A DNA stretch of 64,000 nt from Coriolopsis trogii (GCA_020543525.1 JAHYIO010000033.1:1116001-1180000); one strand, 5' to 3'. Positions 32,789-45,500 are shown, numbered from the stretch's first letter. Notes: generated from the sequence alone by a model not told the origin. Made by a program: numbers and translations.

Positions 32789-33922
32789 ATGAGACGCGAG
32801 AAAGTCCATCCAACGGATAGGTACGCACTATCGAAGACTATGGAACCATTTCGGGACCATGTACGTTGTTTTCTGCATTGTTCTCCATTTAGTATTCTCG
32901 TTGACGGCGCTCATACATAGATGATATACAACGCCTCCACGGAGTGGAGGGCCGCGCTGCGACAACAGCCAGGCGCGCTTGCAGCCCCCTTCCCACCCGA
33001 CGCTCTGCCCGACTTGGCAGAGGCGCCGAATCCCGTCGGCTACGCCCCAGCGGGTCCAGCAGGGGGAGAGCTCAACACCCGAGCTGGGCCTTCGTCTCTG
33101 GCCTCGTCCATGTATCATGGCCTACGACCGGACAACATCATATTTTCTGACTATCCGGCTGCATGTATGCAGCCTTTCGAAGACGACCCTCGCAACACGG
33201 CGCATGCTTCTTTTACCCCCCATTCGGGAGCTCCCCCGCCTCCCATAGATTTCTGCCCCTCTGCTGCCCCACCGATTGGCATGGTGCCCATGCCATTCGT
33301 TTCGACCCTTCACCAAGGGGGATTGGAGGGAGGAGCGGATGCCCAGTTGGTCGAGGGGGACCCGCTTGTGATCGGGATGATCTCGGGCACGTGGTACGTG
33401 TATAGGCACGGCATCACATATCCTGGAGCCCCTACACCGGGATACTTCTGTGCGGACCCCCCTGCAACTCCCTCCCAAGCCCCCTACGTCCCGCCCGCCT
33501 TCGCCCATGCGAGAGGCGCTGGCCCTACAATGGTTCCTCCCTTATTATACCCCCACGCCGACCCGCCTATTTACCAGCCACTTGTGGGCGGGGTTCAAGA
33601 GGCGGGGCCCTCACGCAAGCGGCCAAGGACAGCTCACGGTCCCTCAGCCAGGCCTACTCGTGTGCGGGACGGCTCTCGCAACGCAGATACGAGAGGCGCT
33701 CTGCCTCACCCCTTCCCGCCGTCTTTGCTCTGGGATCCTGCCGCCGGCCCGCCCGTCCATCAGCCATCGATGGGTGAAGCTCCGGAGGCGGGTCCGTCGC
33801 GGCCCCCGCAACCCAGGCCGCGTCCCAGACCCTCGCGCGCTCGGGGCACCTCGTTCGCAGCGCGCGGCTCGAAGTCAGAGGAAAAGCTTCAGCCTGGAGA
33901 GCAGACCATTTGGTGGCTATAG
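32789..33922 (+). CDS. Proline-rich orphan protein with internal duplication
   Basis: Not recognised. The preferred model is 32789-32860 joined to 32921-33922 (GTACGT donor, CATAG acceptor, phase 0), 357 aa; a start at the second exon's own ATG gives 333 aa. The protein is rich in Pro, Ala and Gly with no signal peptide, membrane segment or known domain. Two segments of about 50 residues are duplicated: PPLLYPHADPPIYQPLVGG followed by QEAGPSRKRPR, and PPSLLWDPAAGPPVHQPSMG followed by PEAGPSRPPQP. A basic nuclear-localisation-like cluster (KRPR) lies in the first copy. The end is TIWWL. The long frame with little codon bias of the antisense type argues for coding, but no homology supports it. 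Confidence 0.5.
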
Positions 33923-35296
33923 GAGCGGCGAGGGTGCAGAGGGCAGGAATGTATGACTTATACTTATAGGACTGGTTGCTTCGGACTTCGCAGCGAGGAT
34001 CGGCTGTCTCTTCCGTTATCGGTCTGAGAGCCATCATCTTCTAAGTGCTGCTAGTGTAGGATTTTTTCTCATCGATTGTTGCCTTGTATTGCTTTGTATC
34101 TGCTTTGTTCGTGAATGCAGATTGTCGTTGCCCTCGTTCTGTTTCAGGCGCTTAGATGTCCGGATATGGACTGTGTTGTTCGGGGTGGCGTGGTATCTAA
34201 CGTCAATTTGCTCTGAGGCGCCCGACTGACCTCTCTCCTTGCAACATCTACCTGCACGACCTTGTCGAAGAGAACAAGGTATCGAGGTTAGTTTTGTTCA
34301 GTTATACACAAAGTTGACGGAGACTGACACCTCTGAGGCAGTCTCTCTAGCATGTACACTGATACGGAAAACGGCTTTGCGTGGCGTAGTTACGCTGCTT
34401 GTCGTCCGTGTTCCTTGCAATATTAATGTTACACGGTGGCAGGATAGCCAGCTACAATGAGAAAGAGGATGCTGTTTTTGTGCTGCAGGAGACCTCTCAG
34501 CGGTCCAAGCGACCTGAGTCATTGTCTGCCTCATTCGGTAGGGGGATCAACCAGATCCCCCGCCGATGGACTCTGTGAGTTTTTCTCTTCTTCTCTGCTT
34601 TCCTATTTGTATAAGCAATGTTCTGGGGAGGCGGGTTTAGACGGCGTAGGCTGTGTACTGCCCTGCCTAGTCCATGGTCGATGGTCCGCGGACGAGGCTT
34701 CGTCTCCCGCTTTTTGCCGAGGGTGCACCCACATCCGTTTAGGCAAATTTTCCATCTCCCGTCCACCGCCGCATGACGTGTGGTGTTTTCTGATACTAGG
34801 ATATGTCGACATATCCTGTCCTCTGACAGGGAGCGATACCAGCCGCTTATTGTTTTTCTGTGGTCCCATCACTATGGAGGGTTCGTTCGCCGGATTCCAT
34901 TCTGTGGCGACCCGCTGACGGGCGAAGTGAGGCATTGCACTCGGGCACCATCAGGTGCACCCCCCTTTCTGTCATCTGCTGGTGTCGACGCACATTTTGG
35001 AGATACTTGGTTTCTTCTCTGATTTGGACTACTTATTGTGCCGCACATACGCGTCCCCCGCCGCCTTCTTTCATACCCGTAATAGCGCGAGAACACGAGG
35101 CTCGAGTGGCGTGGACATGACACATATTTGTATGGGATATGCTGTGTACTTTGAAGGTAGCTGTGCGGCCTATACGTCCTTAAGCCTCGGCATATGCGGG
35201 CATAGCAGCGAACCGACGGGAATCATTGGCGACCTTGTTTGACCTCCCTTCCCTTGTTCGACCTTCCTTCCCTTGTCTTTTCTCCCTCATTACAAC
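33923..35296. other. 1.4-kb intergenic region between two orphan genes
   Basis: No supportable gene. Just before the next start there is an imperfect tandem pair of TTGACCTCCCTTCCC-like pyrimidine tracts (about 35237-35280), which may be promoter sequence. Confidence 0.4.
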
Positions 35297-36315
35297 ATGG
35301 TCTCCAAGATCTCCAAGAGAAAGCGCAATGGGACGAAGAGACAACAGCCAGATCTTCCATACAAGGCAAGCGTTATTTTCCCCCCCAAGGTACATTGCGG
35401 CTACTGACAGTTGCGTGGGTCATAGATTGAGACGTTCAAGGTTGACGGATACATACCCTTCGCTTCTAAGGTCAGGACTAGCTTGCATGGTCTGGTCAGT
35501 GACTGAGCTGAAGAACCACTTCCCAGAACGCACTACACCCGGATGGTTGTGTCCCGGAACCTGTAGTGGCGGGTGTTGTGACACCTCTGCCCGTTGAGAA
35601 ACATGAGCGGCATCATGTCAAGGTGCACATCTCTCAATGTTCACCATTCGAGGAGTTTTCCCCTGGCTCTTCGTCATCTTCCGTTACCCCCAAGGGGTTG
35701 AGGGCCCGCAGCGCAGTGGACAGCAGCGTATCCATACCAGTCCAACAGTTTGACGCCCCTGTCCTGATTGCCTGTACGACACGCGATGTGGCCTCAACTC
35801 CAGATTCCAAGCAGTCACTCAGCGCGCCACTCGGTTCCCTGCCAGCTCAGCCGACTTCGCGTGTCGCGCCACGGCCCCTGACTAAACCCCTCGGTCATGA
35901 TGCAATTCGAAGTTCACCACCAGCTCTCTCGCCGAACCGCACCGTCCCCGGGCCTGGCGGTCAGAGTGCTCTCGAACACGACCGTGTTCAAGATCCGCAT
36001 CATACTCCTCCCGAAGACACCAATCTTTTTCCCTCGGGACCATCTCCATCGGTGAAGTGGCGGCCGCCGCCTCTGCAGCCAGGGGAGCATGGTCCTCCAG
36101 TGACTCTCGAAGACCCATACCGTCCCCGCCCGAGGCTTCCCGCGAGCCCGGACGGTATTTCAATGCTTGCGCTACAAACAACAACTCCGCGACGTGGATA
36201 TCCTCAGCCACCTCCGCCATCCGAGTTTTTGAAGGCTGGTAGTACGTGGCCCAGGAGTCGTGTTCCATCAGAAAGCGACACTCAAAGTAGACTTGTGCGT
36301 GGCGATCGAGTTTGA
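35297..36315 (+). CDS. Hypothetical Ser/Pro-rich protein
   Basis: Not recognised. Exons 35297-35389, 35426-35470 and 35527-36315 are linked by GT-AG sites of 36 and 56 bp with matching phases; 308 aa. The N-terminus is strongly basic (KISKRKRNGTKRQQ). The body is Pro/Ser-rich with no visible domain and may be disordered (PSPSVKWRPPPLQPGEHG, RPRPRLPASPDG). The first intron is very short, so the 5' model is less certain than the last exon. Like the neighbour at 32.8-33.9 kb it is a plus-strand, proline-rich, apparently lineage-restricted gene; relatedness between the two is not evident from sequence. Confidence 0.4.
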
Positions 36316-36893
36316 CAATATCAGACCGTTCCATCCAACGGTCCTCGAAGCTCTCGGCACATCTAAGACACAAGGATGTGTATTACATGGACAGCGCCGG
36401 TGCCTATCTATGGCCATCCTGGTCTTTTTGTCGGACGGCTCTCGGTGCTGCAGAGATTCGACGCGTTGACTCGGAGCTCAACCGTAACGTTGATCTCAAC
36501 TGCACAATCCTCCCCTCCCACCTCACTTGCGACATGCGATTTATGAATGCACTACGTCATCCCGCTGCCACATTCTTTCGCCGAATGCTTAAGTGTTGTC
36601 TTCTGTACAAGCAGTTGGTTTCTAGTATTTTCATTGCGCATGTACGATACAGCTTCTCAACTGTATATTCCTACCTTTTTCGCTGATATATCATGACTTA
36701 TTTGACACTCGTCGGGTCGATAGGGAAGGGTTAATGTGGCTCCAGTGTGATATTAACGGTCTCCTTCACAAATCTTCACAAAAGCAGGCGCCCCGACCTA
36801 AGGATGCTAGGAAACGCCGAACACATCGCTCGCGCATCAGACGGGGTTGTGCTGCGGGCAATAATCCGTAACCTACTTTCTTACTCTGCACTA
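36316..36893. other. Convergent 3' flanks
   Basis: 578 bp between the orphan gene and the DUF4246 stop codon. Nothing recognised. Confidence 0.45.
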
Positions 36894-38700
36894 TCAATGC
36901 TCGCACATGTTGAACGGTACCTCGTAGGTGTTCCTGTTCTGGCGGACGACGAATTGGGAACGCTCCTGCATCAAACGCGCGCGGTGTTCCTCTGCCTCTT
37001 TGCGCGTGATGGTCCCTCCCTTCGTGTGGTCGGCGATCATGTCAATCAGCTCCGCAGGAAGCCGTCCCTCCGCGAGAGTCTCCTTCACGTCTTCCACCAC
37101 CCAGTCCTCCTGCTGAGGCGGAACGTCCGTAGTCGAGATGATCTCCGTGTCCGGATTGACGAGGAAGAAACAGAGGATCTTCCGATATCCAGGCTTCGAG
37201 GGGTCCACGAGTTCAAACGCGTCTACGCGGTGCTGGTATACGTTCGGGAACGCGACACACTTGTTCTCTTCGGCGATGATGTGGCCGAGGTTCTGGTTGA
37301 GCGCGTCATCGCCCCCAAAACCATACACAACCCAGTAGCCCTTGAGGTCGCTCTGCTCGTACGGCATCGAGGGGGATTCATCATCATTCCCGGTAGTGGT
37401 CCGGAATTCGAGGCGGGACTCGGTTATGTTCTCGCAGGCATAGTAGTATAGCCCGGTTGCGACGATGTTCTCGTTCGCCATGCCCTCGACGTGCCACGCG
37501 CCACCGGGATACCTTGGGTTCTCTGGCGAAAGGACGATGTTTGCGAGCTTGACGATCACCTGGATTTTCCTCCCTTTGAGCGAGTAGTGGACGCGCTCTG
37601 CGGCAGGCTGGGGCGCAAAGGCGCGTGTGTCGGGGATCTTGGGCCACTGGTGCAATTCTCTCCATTCTTCCTGCTTCTCCCAGTCATCAAGGTCAGGCTC
37701 GCCCAGATGATGGTACCACCGGTATGGATCAGGCTGAACAGCCAACTCAGGATCGGCGGAGAGCGAGTCAGCGAGCGCACGCTCGAAGAGAGGAATGAAG
37801 CGGGCGATAATAGAAGTGATGGTTGGGTAGAGGCTGCTGTATCGCCTTGGATGGAGGTTGTTGATATAGCCCAGCGCTTCGACCTCGCCGATCGCGGACA
37901 CCTGGAAGTCTGTAGGAAGCCACTGATACTTGTCGGACACAACCCAGCTATTCCAATCCGCACGCGTGGAAGGATGAAAGTCTGGGCGACGCGCGATGTA
38001 AGCATTCTTGGTGAGTATCGCAACTTGTCCCCCATCCGTCCCGTTGCCTGTGCGGATGTGCGATTCCCCGATGCGCAGACAGTACAGGGAAGGGTGAACG
38101 AGATCGAGTACCTGCTTGTTCGATCCAGGATGCCAATCCTTCGCTCCATCGGGAACAGACTCGAGGAGAGAGACGTCCTTCACAAGCGAACTCTTCAGCT
38201 CTGCAGGGATGAGTGACCTCGACTCGTGTACCCCGTAGACGGCTGTCGCCTGACCCAAAGGTCAGCCTGCGGAAGATGTCAGATACCTGCGCACTTACGT
38301 AGATTCCTGTCTCGCAATCCCTCTGAGATGCAGCGTATCTGAGCTCATCGAAGATGTAATCGAGCTGTGCGGTGGTGATAGGGTCTCGCGGCCACTTTTT
38401 CTTCCCCTCGCCATGTCTGAAGCGCTCTTCCCCTCCCCACAGCTGCTCAACGACAGCTTGATCATGCTCGACCACTTCGCTCCGCCAGTTTGCCACAATG
38501 TCGGCGTCGTAGACCTTTTCCCACCAATTTGGCTTGGAACGGATCTTGCCCGAGAAGTAGTTCATGCGCAGCTCGACGAGGGTAATGGGCTCGCGCGTCT
38601 TGAAGTCGAATGGGGACGGGAATACCCGAAGAGGCTTCTTGCGTCTGAGACTACGATCCGAGTCTCCCCATCCATCGGCGTCGTGACCTGGGTCGTCCAT
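36894..38700 (-). CDS. DUF4246 family protein, putative Fe(II)/2-oxoglutarate oxygenase fold
   Basis: Exons 38700-38299 and 38249-36894; 585 aa. Matches the fungal DUF4246 family along its length: N-terminal MRMNYFSGKIRSKPNWWEK-like region (starting LVELRMNYF), ITTAQLDYIFDELRYAASQ, TGIYATAVYGVHESRSLIP, and the hallmark YPGGAWHVEGMANENIVATG followed by YYYACENI. Near the C-terminus, AFPNVYQHRVDAFELVDPSK with YRKILCFFLVNPD resembles the distal His and 2-oxoglutarate-binding Arg of Fe(II)/2OG oxygenases, and WHVEG could supply an H-x-E pair. Enzymatic activity is therefore inferred, not known. No signal peptide. The single 49-bp intron keeps the frame. Confidence 0.88.
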
Positions 38701-39335
38701 GGCTGTGGGACTGAAAAGAACTGCTGAACTATTGTCAGTGATGTCCACCACAAGGACAGTGTGCACCGTGCACTCCGTAGGGGACGGATATAAGTACCTG
38801 TTGTGCAGATCGGTGATACTGTGATGTCTGCCGTCTGCAGCTGTTTTGCTGCGATCGACACATTTTGATAAGCGTTGCCATATAAGCCTAGGCCCGGGGT
38901 GCGTGGGCCAAGCCGACGCTCCAATGTACGTACTGTCACCCGGCTTTCTTGGTAGCCCCAAGACATGACTCGCCCACGAACATGTACATACACTTAAGAT
39001 CCACCACATAGTGACTGGAGCGTGATTGATGATCGTGAAGAGCAGTGTTCCGTCTTTGCTGGGGGTCCCTAATAAGCATAGGCTCCCAAGACACCGCACG
39101 AGTCGTGGAGGACTCAAGTCAGACAGACACTGTCGCATACTCCCATCCTGAGATCGATATCAACGACCAGACTGCGAGCATTGCATGCATAAAACTTCAA
39201 CGACAGTGTGCATATAGTCCATGGAAGAATACGAAAAATATTGGAACTACCTCTGAGTCTGGCCGTGCATCCAGTACGTCTTAACGCTCATTGCTTCCTT
39301 TTGCAGCGGAGATCTCCCGGAACGGGAGTTTGCCT
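38701..39335. other. Intergenic region upstream of DUF4246 gene
   Basis: 635 bp between tandem minus-strand genes. No gene seen. Confidence 0.45.
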
Positions 39336-40846
39336 TTACGTCCTGTAGTCCCCATTGATCCTCACGTATTCCTGTGAAAGATATTGAGCCGCTATAGTAC
39401 ATAATACAGTTTGCGCGACTCACGTAGCTGAAGTCACAAGTCCAGTACTTGGCGCTCTCAGATCCAATACCAAGCTCAACCTTGATCTCAAGGTCCTCCT
39501 GGCTGATAATCTCCTTCGCCCGGACTTCGTCCACCTTCTCAGGTTCACCTCGTACGAGAAGTGGGAGAGGAGTAGTGCCATCGGTGGGGACAAACGAGAC
39601 GTTGACGCGCGAAGGATCCAGAGGCTCAGATAGAGGGATGGAGCCAGTGGCTGCGAGAATGCGACCCCAGCTAGCAAACACGGAGCTGTAAGCGGGTGCG
39701 CCTCTGGCGAATTAGAAGGACTCACTTGGCATCCTCTCCAAACAAGGCCGTCTTCACCAGCGCGGAGGTCGATATGCGCGACGCGATCGCATGCGCGTCC
39801 GCGTACGTCGCAGCGCCCTCGACACTGACAGTGACGAACTTCGTCGCGCCTTCACCGTCGCGCACGACAAGTTGCGCCAACTCGGCGGCAAACGTAGTGA
39901 GTTCCTGCTTGAAGGCCTCGTAAGCAACAGGGTCGCTCTCTTCGTCGATTTCCGGTTCCTCCGGGGCAGTCGCGGCGCCGTTAGCCAATGCGATGACCGT
40001 ATCGTTCGTCGACATGTCGCCGTCCACGCTGATGGAGTTGAAGCTGCGGTTGACGGCGTATGTCAGAGCTGACTGCAGGCTACGAGGCGAAACGGCCGCA
40101 TCGGTGAGGATGCATCCAAGGAGCGTAGCGTGGAGTTGTCCGCTGGGAGGACCCATGTTGGGGTGAATCATGCCTGCGCCCTTGTCCATGCCGGCCAGTC
40201 GGTACTCTTTGCCTTTCAAGGTAAACGTCCGCGCACGCAGCTTGGGGAAGGTGTCCGTGGTCATGAACGCGCGAGCGGCGCGTTCCCATGCCTCGAATGT
40301 TGAACCGAGCGTACGGTTGCCTGAGGGGACCTGGGAGCGGATGCCCTCGAGGATCTTGGCGATGGGGAGGGTTTGCCCTATAACGCCGGTAGACATGACG
40401 AGTGTCTCGCTGGAGGTCTGCGTGTCGGGGAGTAGAGAGTCTGTTGCGCGCACCATCTCCCAGGCGTCCTCCATGCCTTGCTTGCCCGTCACGGCGTTCG
40501 CGCATCCGCTGTTCACTACTATGCCTCTTGCGCGGCCATTGCTTTGGTGCAACACCTCTTGAGAGACGATGACGGGGGCGGCCTTGAACGCGTTGCGGGT
40601 GAAACATGCGGCAGCACTGGTGGGACGGGAAGATGTAGAGAGGATGACTGCCAGGTCCAGAAGTTCGGGTTTTTTCTTCACTCCACAGTGCAGTCCGGTC
40701 AGGACATAACCTTGCGGGAACGCAGAGTCGGGGAGAGGTGCATGGAGATGAGTCTTCGACGGGATGGCTTTTGTGACGATGGTGGTAGTGGTGGATGAGG
40801 ACGAGAACCGTTTCAAGACGGCGGGCAGACCGCGTGAGGTCAACAT
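39336..40846 (-). CDS. ARG7: Arginine biosynthesis bifunctional ornithine acetyltransferase ArgJ/Arg7
   Basis: Mitochondrial enzyme that recycles the acetyl group between N-acetylornithine and glutamate. Exons 40846-39726, 39670-39424, 39371-39336; 467 aa. N-terminal Ser/Thr/Arg-rich presequence (SRGLPAVLKRFSSSS). Family motifs: VNSGCANAVTGKQG, MSTGVIGQ, DKGAGMIHPNM and HATLLGCILTDAA, in which Thr241 of ATLL is the self-cleavage nucleophile that separates alpha and beta chains. Later come SVDGDMSTNDTV, LFGEDANWGRILAATG, and the short last exon EYVRINGDYRT with stop. Splice choice at 39670 was decided by the conserved DANWGR junction. Diverges from RPL33 across a 451-bp shared promoter region. 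Confidence 0.95.
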
Positions 40847-41297
40847 CGTGAGGCGACCTACAGGTAGACCGTCCGACCGAGGTGCTATAAGGAGGCCGCG
40901 ATGAAGCGGCTTGTATGACTCGTACGAGGGGATGAGCCAAGAGGAATGTATATTTCCTGCGGATCGAGCTCGGACAAGAGGTACAACTCGACGAGCAAGT
41001 GCGACTGGCTACCTACAAGAAATAGCAGGCCGCGCTCCGAGGAAGGGTTCGCTCTCCCACCGCTCCGTTACTCGCGTGCGTCGCGTCGAGTGTGCCGACG
41101 ACTGAGTGCAGCGCTGTTCGCTGCGTCGATGGTGAGGAGAAGCCAAGAGACGACGAGCGCAGGTCTTTCACGAGAGTTCTCACGCCTACTCGGTAACTGC
41201 CGGTACAGGCGCTGGGCGGGACCTGGCATTGGCAAACTTCAGCAACGGTCGACAGCAGCAAGTTCCCGACACCCGACACCGGCCGACCGACAAAACA
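40847..41297. promoter_or_regulatory. Divergent promoter region ARG7-RPL33
   Basis: 451 bp between two divergent start codons. It must hold the promoters of an arginine-biosynthesis gene and a ribosomal-protein gene. No motif was recognised with certainty. Confidence 0.5.
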
Positions 41298-42030
41298 ATG
41301 GGATCCACAAGGTGAGAGCACAATCATAGGCTGCTGAAGGCTGCTTTGGGAGAAGAATGGGTGGCAGGACGGCTGTAGGGCGAGGGGAACAGGCTGGATG
41401 CGGGGCAGGAGGATTGGATGACGGCGCTCTCTGCTTGGCTATTCGAGGCTCTTGCTGCTCCTTGCAACATCTCCGTCCCCCCTACTCTGTCAAAAGCGAC
41501 GCTCCTGTGGCCTTGATCGTTCACCTAGCTTACTGGAATCTCTGAACCCCCAGACTCTACTCCAAGGGCCGTGTCCTCGGCCACAAGCGCTCCAAGCGCA
41601 ACTCCTCCCCCAACACTTCCCTCCTGCAGATTGAGGGTGTCACGAATAAGGAGGATGCTCAGTTTTACCTCGGGAAGGTGCGTTGCTCAAGCCTAACTGC
41701 TTGCGACCATAAGACGGATTGGAGTCCACAGCGCGTTGCATACGTCTACCGGGCGAAGCGGGAAATCAAAGGCTCGAAGGTCCGTGTCATTTGGGGGTAC
41801 GTGTCATCACACTTCCTAGGACTCTATGGATGCATCTCACACTGAGTGTAGCCGCGTCACTCGTCCGCACGGCAACTCCGGTGTCGTAAAAGGCAAGTTC
41901 CGCTCGAACTTGCCCCCACACGCATTCGGCGCGAGCGTACGGGTGGTGCGTACAATATCAAGCTTATTCTTAACCCTACCAACTGACGTCCGCGTAACAT
42001 ATGTAGATGCTTTACCCGTCCAACATCTAA
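41298..42030 (+). CDS. RPL33: 60S ribosomal protein eL33 (RPL33/L35Ae)
   Basis: Structural protein of the large ribosomal subunit. Exons 41298-41311, 41554-41677, 41732-41796, 41852-41945, 42007-42030; 106 aa, the usual family length. Recognisable sequence: [65 protein letters not shown], ending MLYPSNI. The first exon encodes only the first four residues and part of the fifth. The first intron is 242 bp, the longest in the gene, as is common for ribosomal-protein genes; I looked for a box C/D snoRNA in it and did not find a convincing one. Confidence 0.95.
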
Positions 42031-42549
42031 GCAGTCTTCTCCCTCTGTCTCGTCGCTGGCATCACTGTTATACGCTCATGTATCGCAATTACTATGACAT
42101 GCCCCATGATTGCATGCACCCACGCATTGTAACATCATCTATGTGTGTGATCAACATTGAGTATTTTTCCAATGCACTGTGGCAACAGTATGCTGTAACG
42201 TAAGCTTGTACGGTGCGGACATGTATCAATGACTTGTTAGTCCTGCGGATTTGATGAAGGTCAAGGGACATGCCTAAGACCTCCACGGTGTGTATGGATA
42301 TCGACTACTCGATACGCTCCGCCGCAAGACCGTTGGGGGTGTGAGAGGGCGCCGATCGAGAGTTTTTGACTCTCTTTAAGTACCCCAGAGGGTTGTTACG
42401 TAATCCCCCAATATGTTGGGGACGCAAGCTGTCGGAATCCTTCGACTGCCAGTGCCAGGCTTTAAGCTCCTCCGTCCACCTCACTCTCTCTTGCTTTCCT
42501 CCACCTCCCTACCGCTTCGTCCGCATCACCCTTCTTGTTCATCCAGGCA
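42031..42549. promoter_or_regulatory. RPL33 3' flank and ACC1 promoter region
   Basis: 519 bp. The part nearest the ACC1 ATG is CT-rich, typical of a strong fungal core promoter. No specific regulatory site identified. Confidence 0.45.
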
Positions 42550-45500
42550 TGTCCACTTACGACCACTCAAGAGTTGCACAATTCATTGGTGAGTCTTGTC
42601 AAGACGCATTCCGGAATGCACGCGGAGTGTGACATTGATTCATACAGGGGGCAACTCTCTCGAAAAGGCTCCGTCCGGACCTGTCGCAGACTTCGTGAGG
42701 CAGCATGGAGGACACACGGTTATTACCAAGGTGAGTATCTTCCCCGTATCCTCTGTTGTCTTGGGATGCGGGCTGCGCATGAAGATCGACGGCTATGTGA
42801 CGGACCTCGGAGCGACGCGACGCGCGTGTCACGCGCAGTCTTGACGCGTCTCAACACTCGCCTCCGTCCTTGTCGTGCCAGGTATCCTTTCCGACCTTGA
42901 GTAGGACGAAACATACGGCAGCCGCGTGGCCGAGGGGCACTTCGGCTATAGGAGAGCCTCGACCATCGATGTTACGCATGCATTCGCATTTTCATGCACG
43001 CGTCTTTCCATGAGGCCGTATTCCACGTGCTATATGCGCTCGATCCTTCCTCTCACTTGCCGTATGTAGTCAGCCTGAGTGCCATATGCTGACCATCTCG
43101 TCGTAGGTTCTCATTGCCAATAACGGTCCGTGAACTTATTCACACACGTTGCGCATACTGACCCCAATGTAGGTATCGCCGCTGTAAAGGAGATTCGCTC
43201 CATCCGGCAATGGAGTTACGAAACGTTCGGAACCGAGCGTGCTGTGGAGTTCACGGTCATGGCTACGCCAGAAGACCTGAAGGTCAATGCTGAGTACATC
43301 CGGATGGCGGACCGGTATGTCGAGGTGCCAGGAGGGACCAACAACAACAACTATGCCAACGTAGACCTCATCGTCGATGTGGCGGAGCGTGCTGGTGTTC
43401 ACGCTGTCTGGGCAGGCTGGGGCCACGCATCCGAGAACCCTCGGCTCCCCGAAACCCTTGCAGCGAACAAGATCGTCTTCATTGGCCCTCCAGGGAGCGC
43501 CATGCGCAGTCTCGGCGACAAGATCTCCAGCACTATTGTCGCGCAGAGCGCGGACGTCCCGACGATGGCTTGGTCAGGTACTGGTATAACCAAGACGGAG
43601 CTATCCGAAGCCGGCTTCGTGACGGTGCCAGACGATGTATATCAGGCGGCTTGCGTCACTTCATGGGAGCAAGGTTTGGTACGGGCGGAAGAAATTGGAT
43701 TCCCAGTGATGATCAAGGCTTCCGAGGGTGGCGGAGGCAAAGGTATCCGTAAAGTCGAGTCGGCGGAGGCGTTTAAGAACGCGTTCCATGCTGTTGCGGG
43801 GGAAATACCAGGTGTGCATCATGCTTTATACGACAATCTGCTCAAGCTCAATAATCATCAGGTTCGCCGATCTTCATCATGAAGCTCGCCGGGCAGGCGC
43901 GGCATCTGGAGGTACAACTGCTTGCGGACCAGTACGGCAACGCCATCTCGCTGTTCGGTCGCGATTGTTCCGTGCAACGGCGGCACCAGAAGATCATTGA
44001 GGAGGCCCCAGTCACGATCGCGAACCCGGAGACGTTCGAGAAAATGGAGCGTGCTGCTGTGCGGCTGGCCAAGCTTGTTGGATACGTGAGCGCCGGAACT
44101 GTTGAATGTGAGGATTGCGAAGACTCTCTGGAAGGCAGGATTACTGACGCTGTTTCCAGACCTCTACAGTCATGCCGAGGACGTATTCTACTTCTTGGAG
44201 CTCAACCCCCGTCTCCAAGTCGAGCATCCCACAACCGAGATGGTCTCCGGCGTGAACTTGCCCGCTGCCCAACTGCAGATTGCTATGGGTATCCCTCTGC
44301 ACCGCATACGCCACATTCGCCAGCTATACGGTGTTGCTCACAGCGGCACGTCCGAGATCGACTTCGACATGATCGATCCTGAGGCCAGCCAGCTTCAACG
44401 GAAGCCCCGCCCTAAGGGTCATGTCATCGCCGTTCGTATCACTGCTGAGAACCCAGACGCTGGCTTCAAGCCGTCCTCAGGCTCGCTCCAGGAGCTCAAT
44501 TTCCGTTCGAGCACAAACGTCTGGGGTTACTTCTCCGTCGGCACCGCTGGTGGGCTTCACGAGTTCGCGGATTCTCAGTTCGGTCATATCTTCGCCTACG
44601 GCGAGGACCGTGCAGAGGCGCGTAAGAACATGGTGGTGGCGCTTAAGGAAGTCAGCATCCGCGGCGACTTCCGTACGACAGTCGAGTACCTCATCAAGTT
44701 GTTGCAGCTCCAGGCGTTCGAAGAGAATACCATCACCACGGGCTGGCTCGATTCCCTCATCAGCGACAAGCTCACCGCCGAGCGTCCTGACACCACCCTC
44801 GCCGTTATCTGTGGTGCTGTCACCAAGGCGTACATCGCGGCGGAGGCCTGCTGGGGAGAGTACAAGCGCATCCTCGACAAGGGTCAAGTACCTTCCAAGG
44901 ACGTTCTCAAAACCGTCTTCGGGATCGATTTCATCTACGACAACGTCCGGTACTCCTTCACTGCCACGCGTTCCTCGCCGACGCTCTGGACGCTGTACCT
45001 CAACGGCGGAAGGACCATGGTGGGCGCGCGAGGCTTGGCTGATGGCGGCCTGTTGGTTCTGCTTGACGGCAAGAGCCATTCTGTCTACTGGAGAGAGGAA
45101 GTCGGCGCGTTGCGTGTGATGATCGACTCGAAGACGTGCTTGATAGAGCAGGAGAACGACCCGACCCAGCTGCGGAGCCCGAGTCCTGGAAAGCTTGTTC
45201 GTTTCCTCGTCGAGAGCGGTGAACATATCAATGCCGGCGAACCGTATGCGGAGATTGAGGTATGTGGCTACCGTCTTGGCTTTCTGAGCGGAACACTGAA
45301 CATCGCTCGCTGTAGGTTATGAAGATGTACATGCCCCTCGTAGCGTCGGAGGACGGAATCGTGATGTTCGTGAAGCAGCCCGGCGTCAGCCTCGAACCCG
45401 GCGACATCCTGGGTATCCTCACCCTCGATGACCCCGCTCGCGTCAAGCATGCAAAGCCATTCGAGGGTCTCCTTCCCAGCATGGGTACCCCGGCCGTTGT

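Noticed and set aside
41312..41553. Possible snoRNA in the long first intron of RPL33
   Set aside because: Ribosomal-protein introns often host snoRNAs, but no convincing C box plus D box pair was found by eye.
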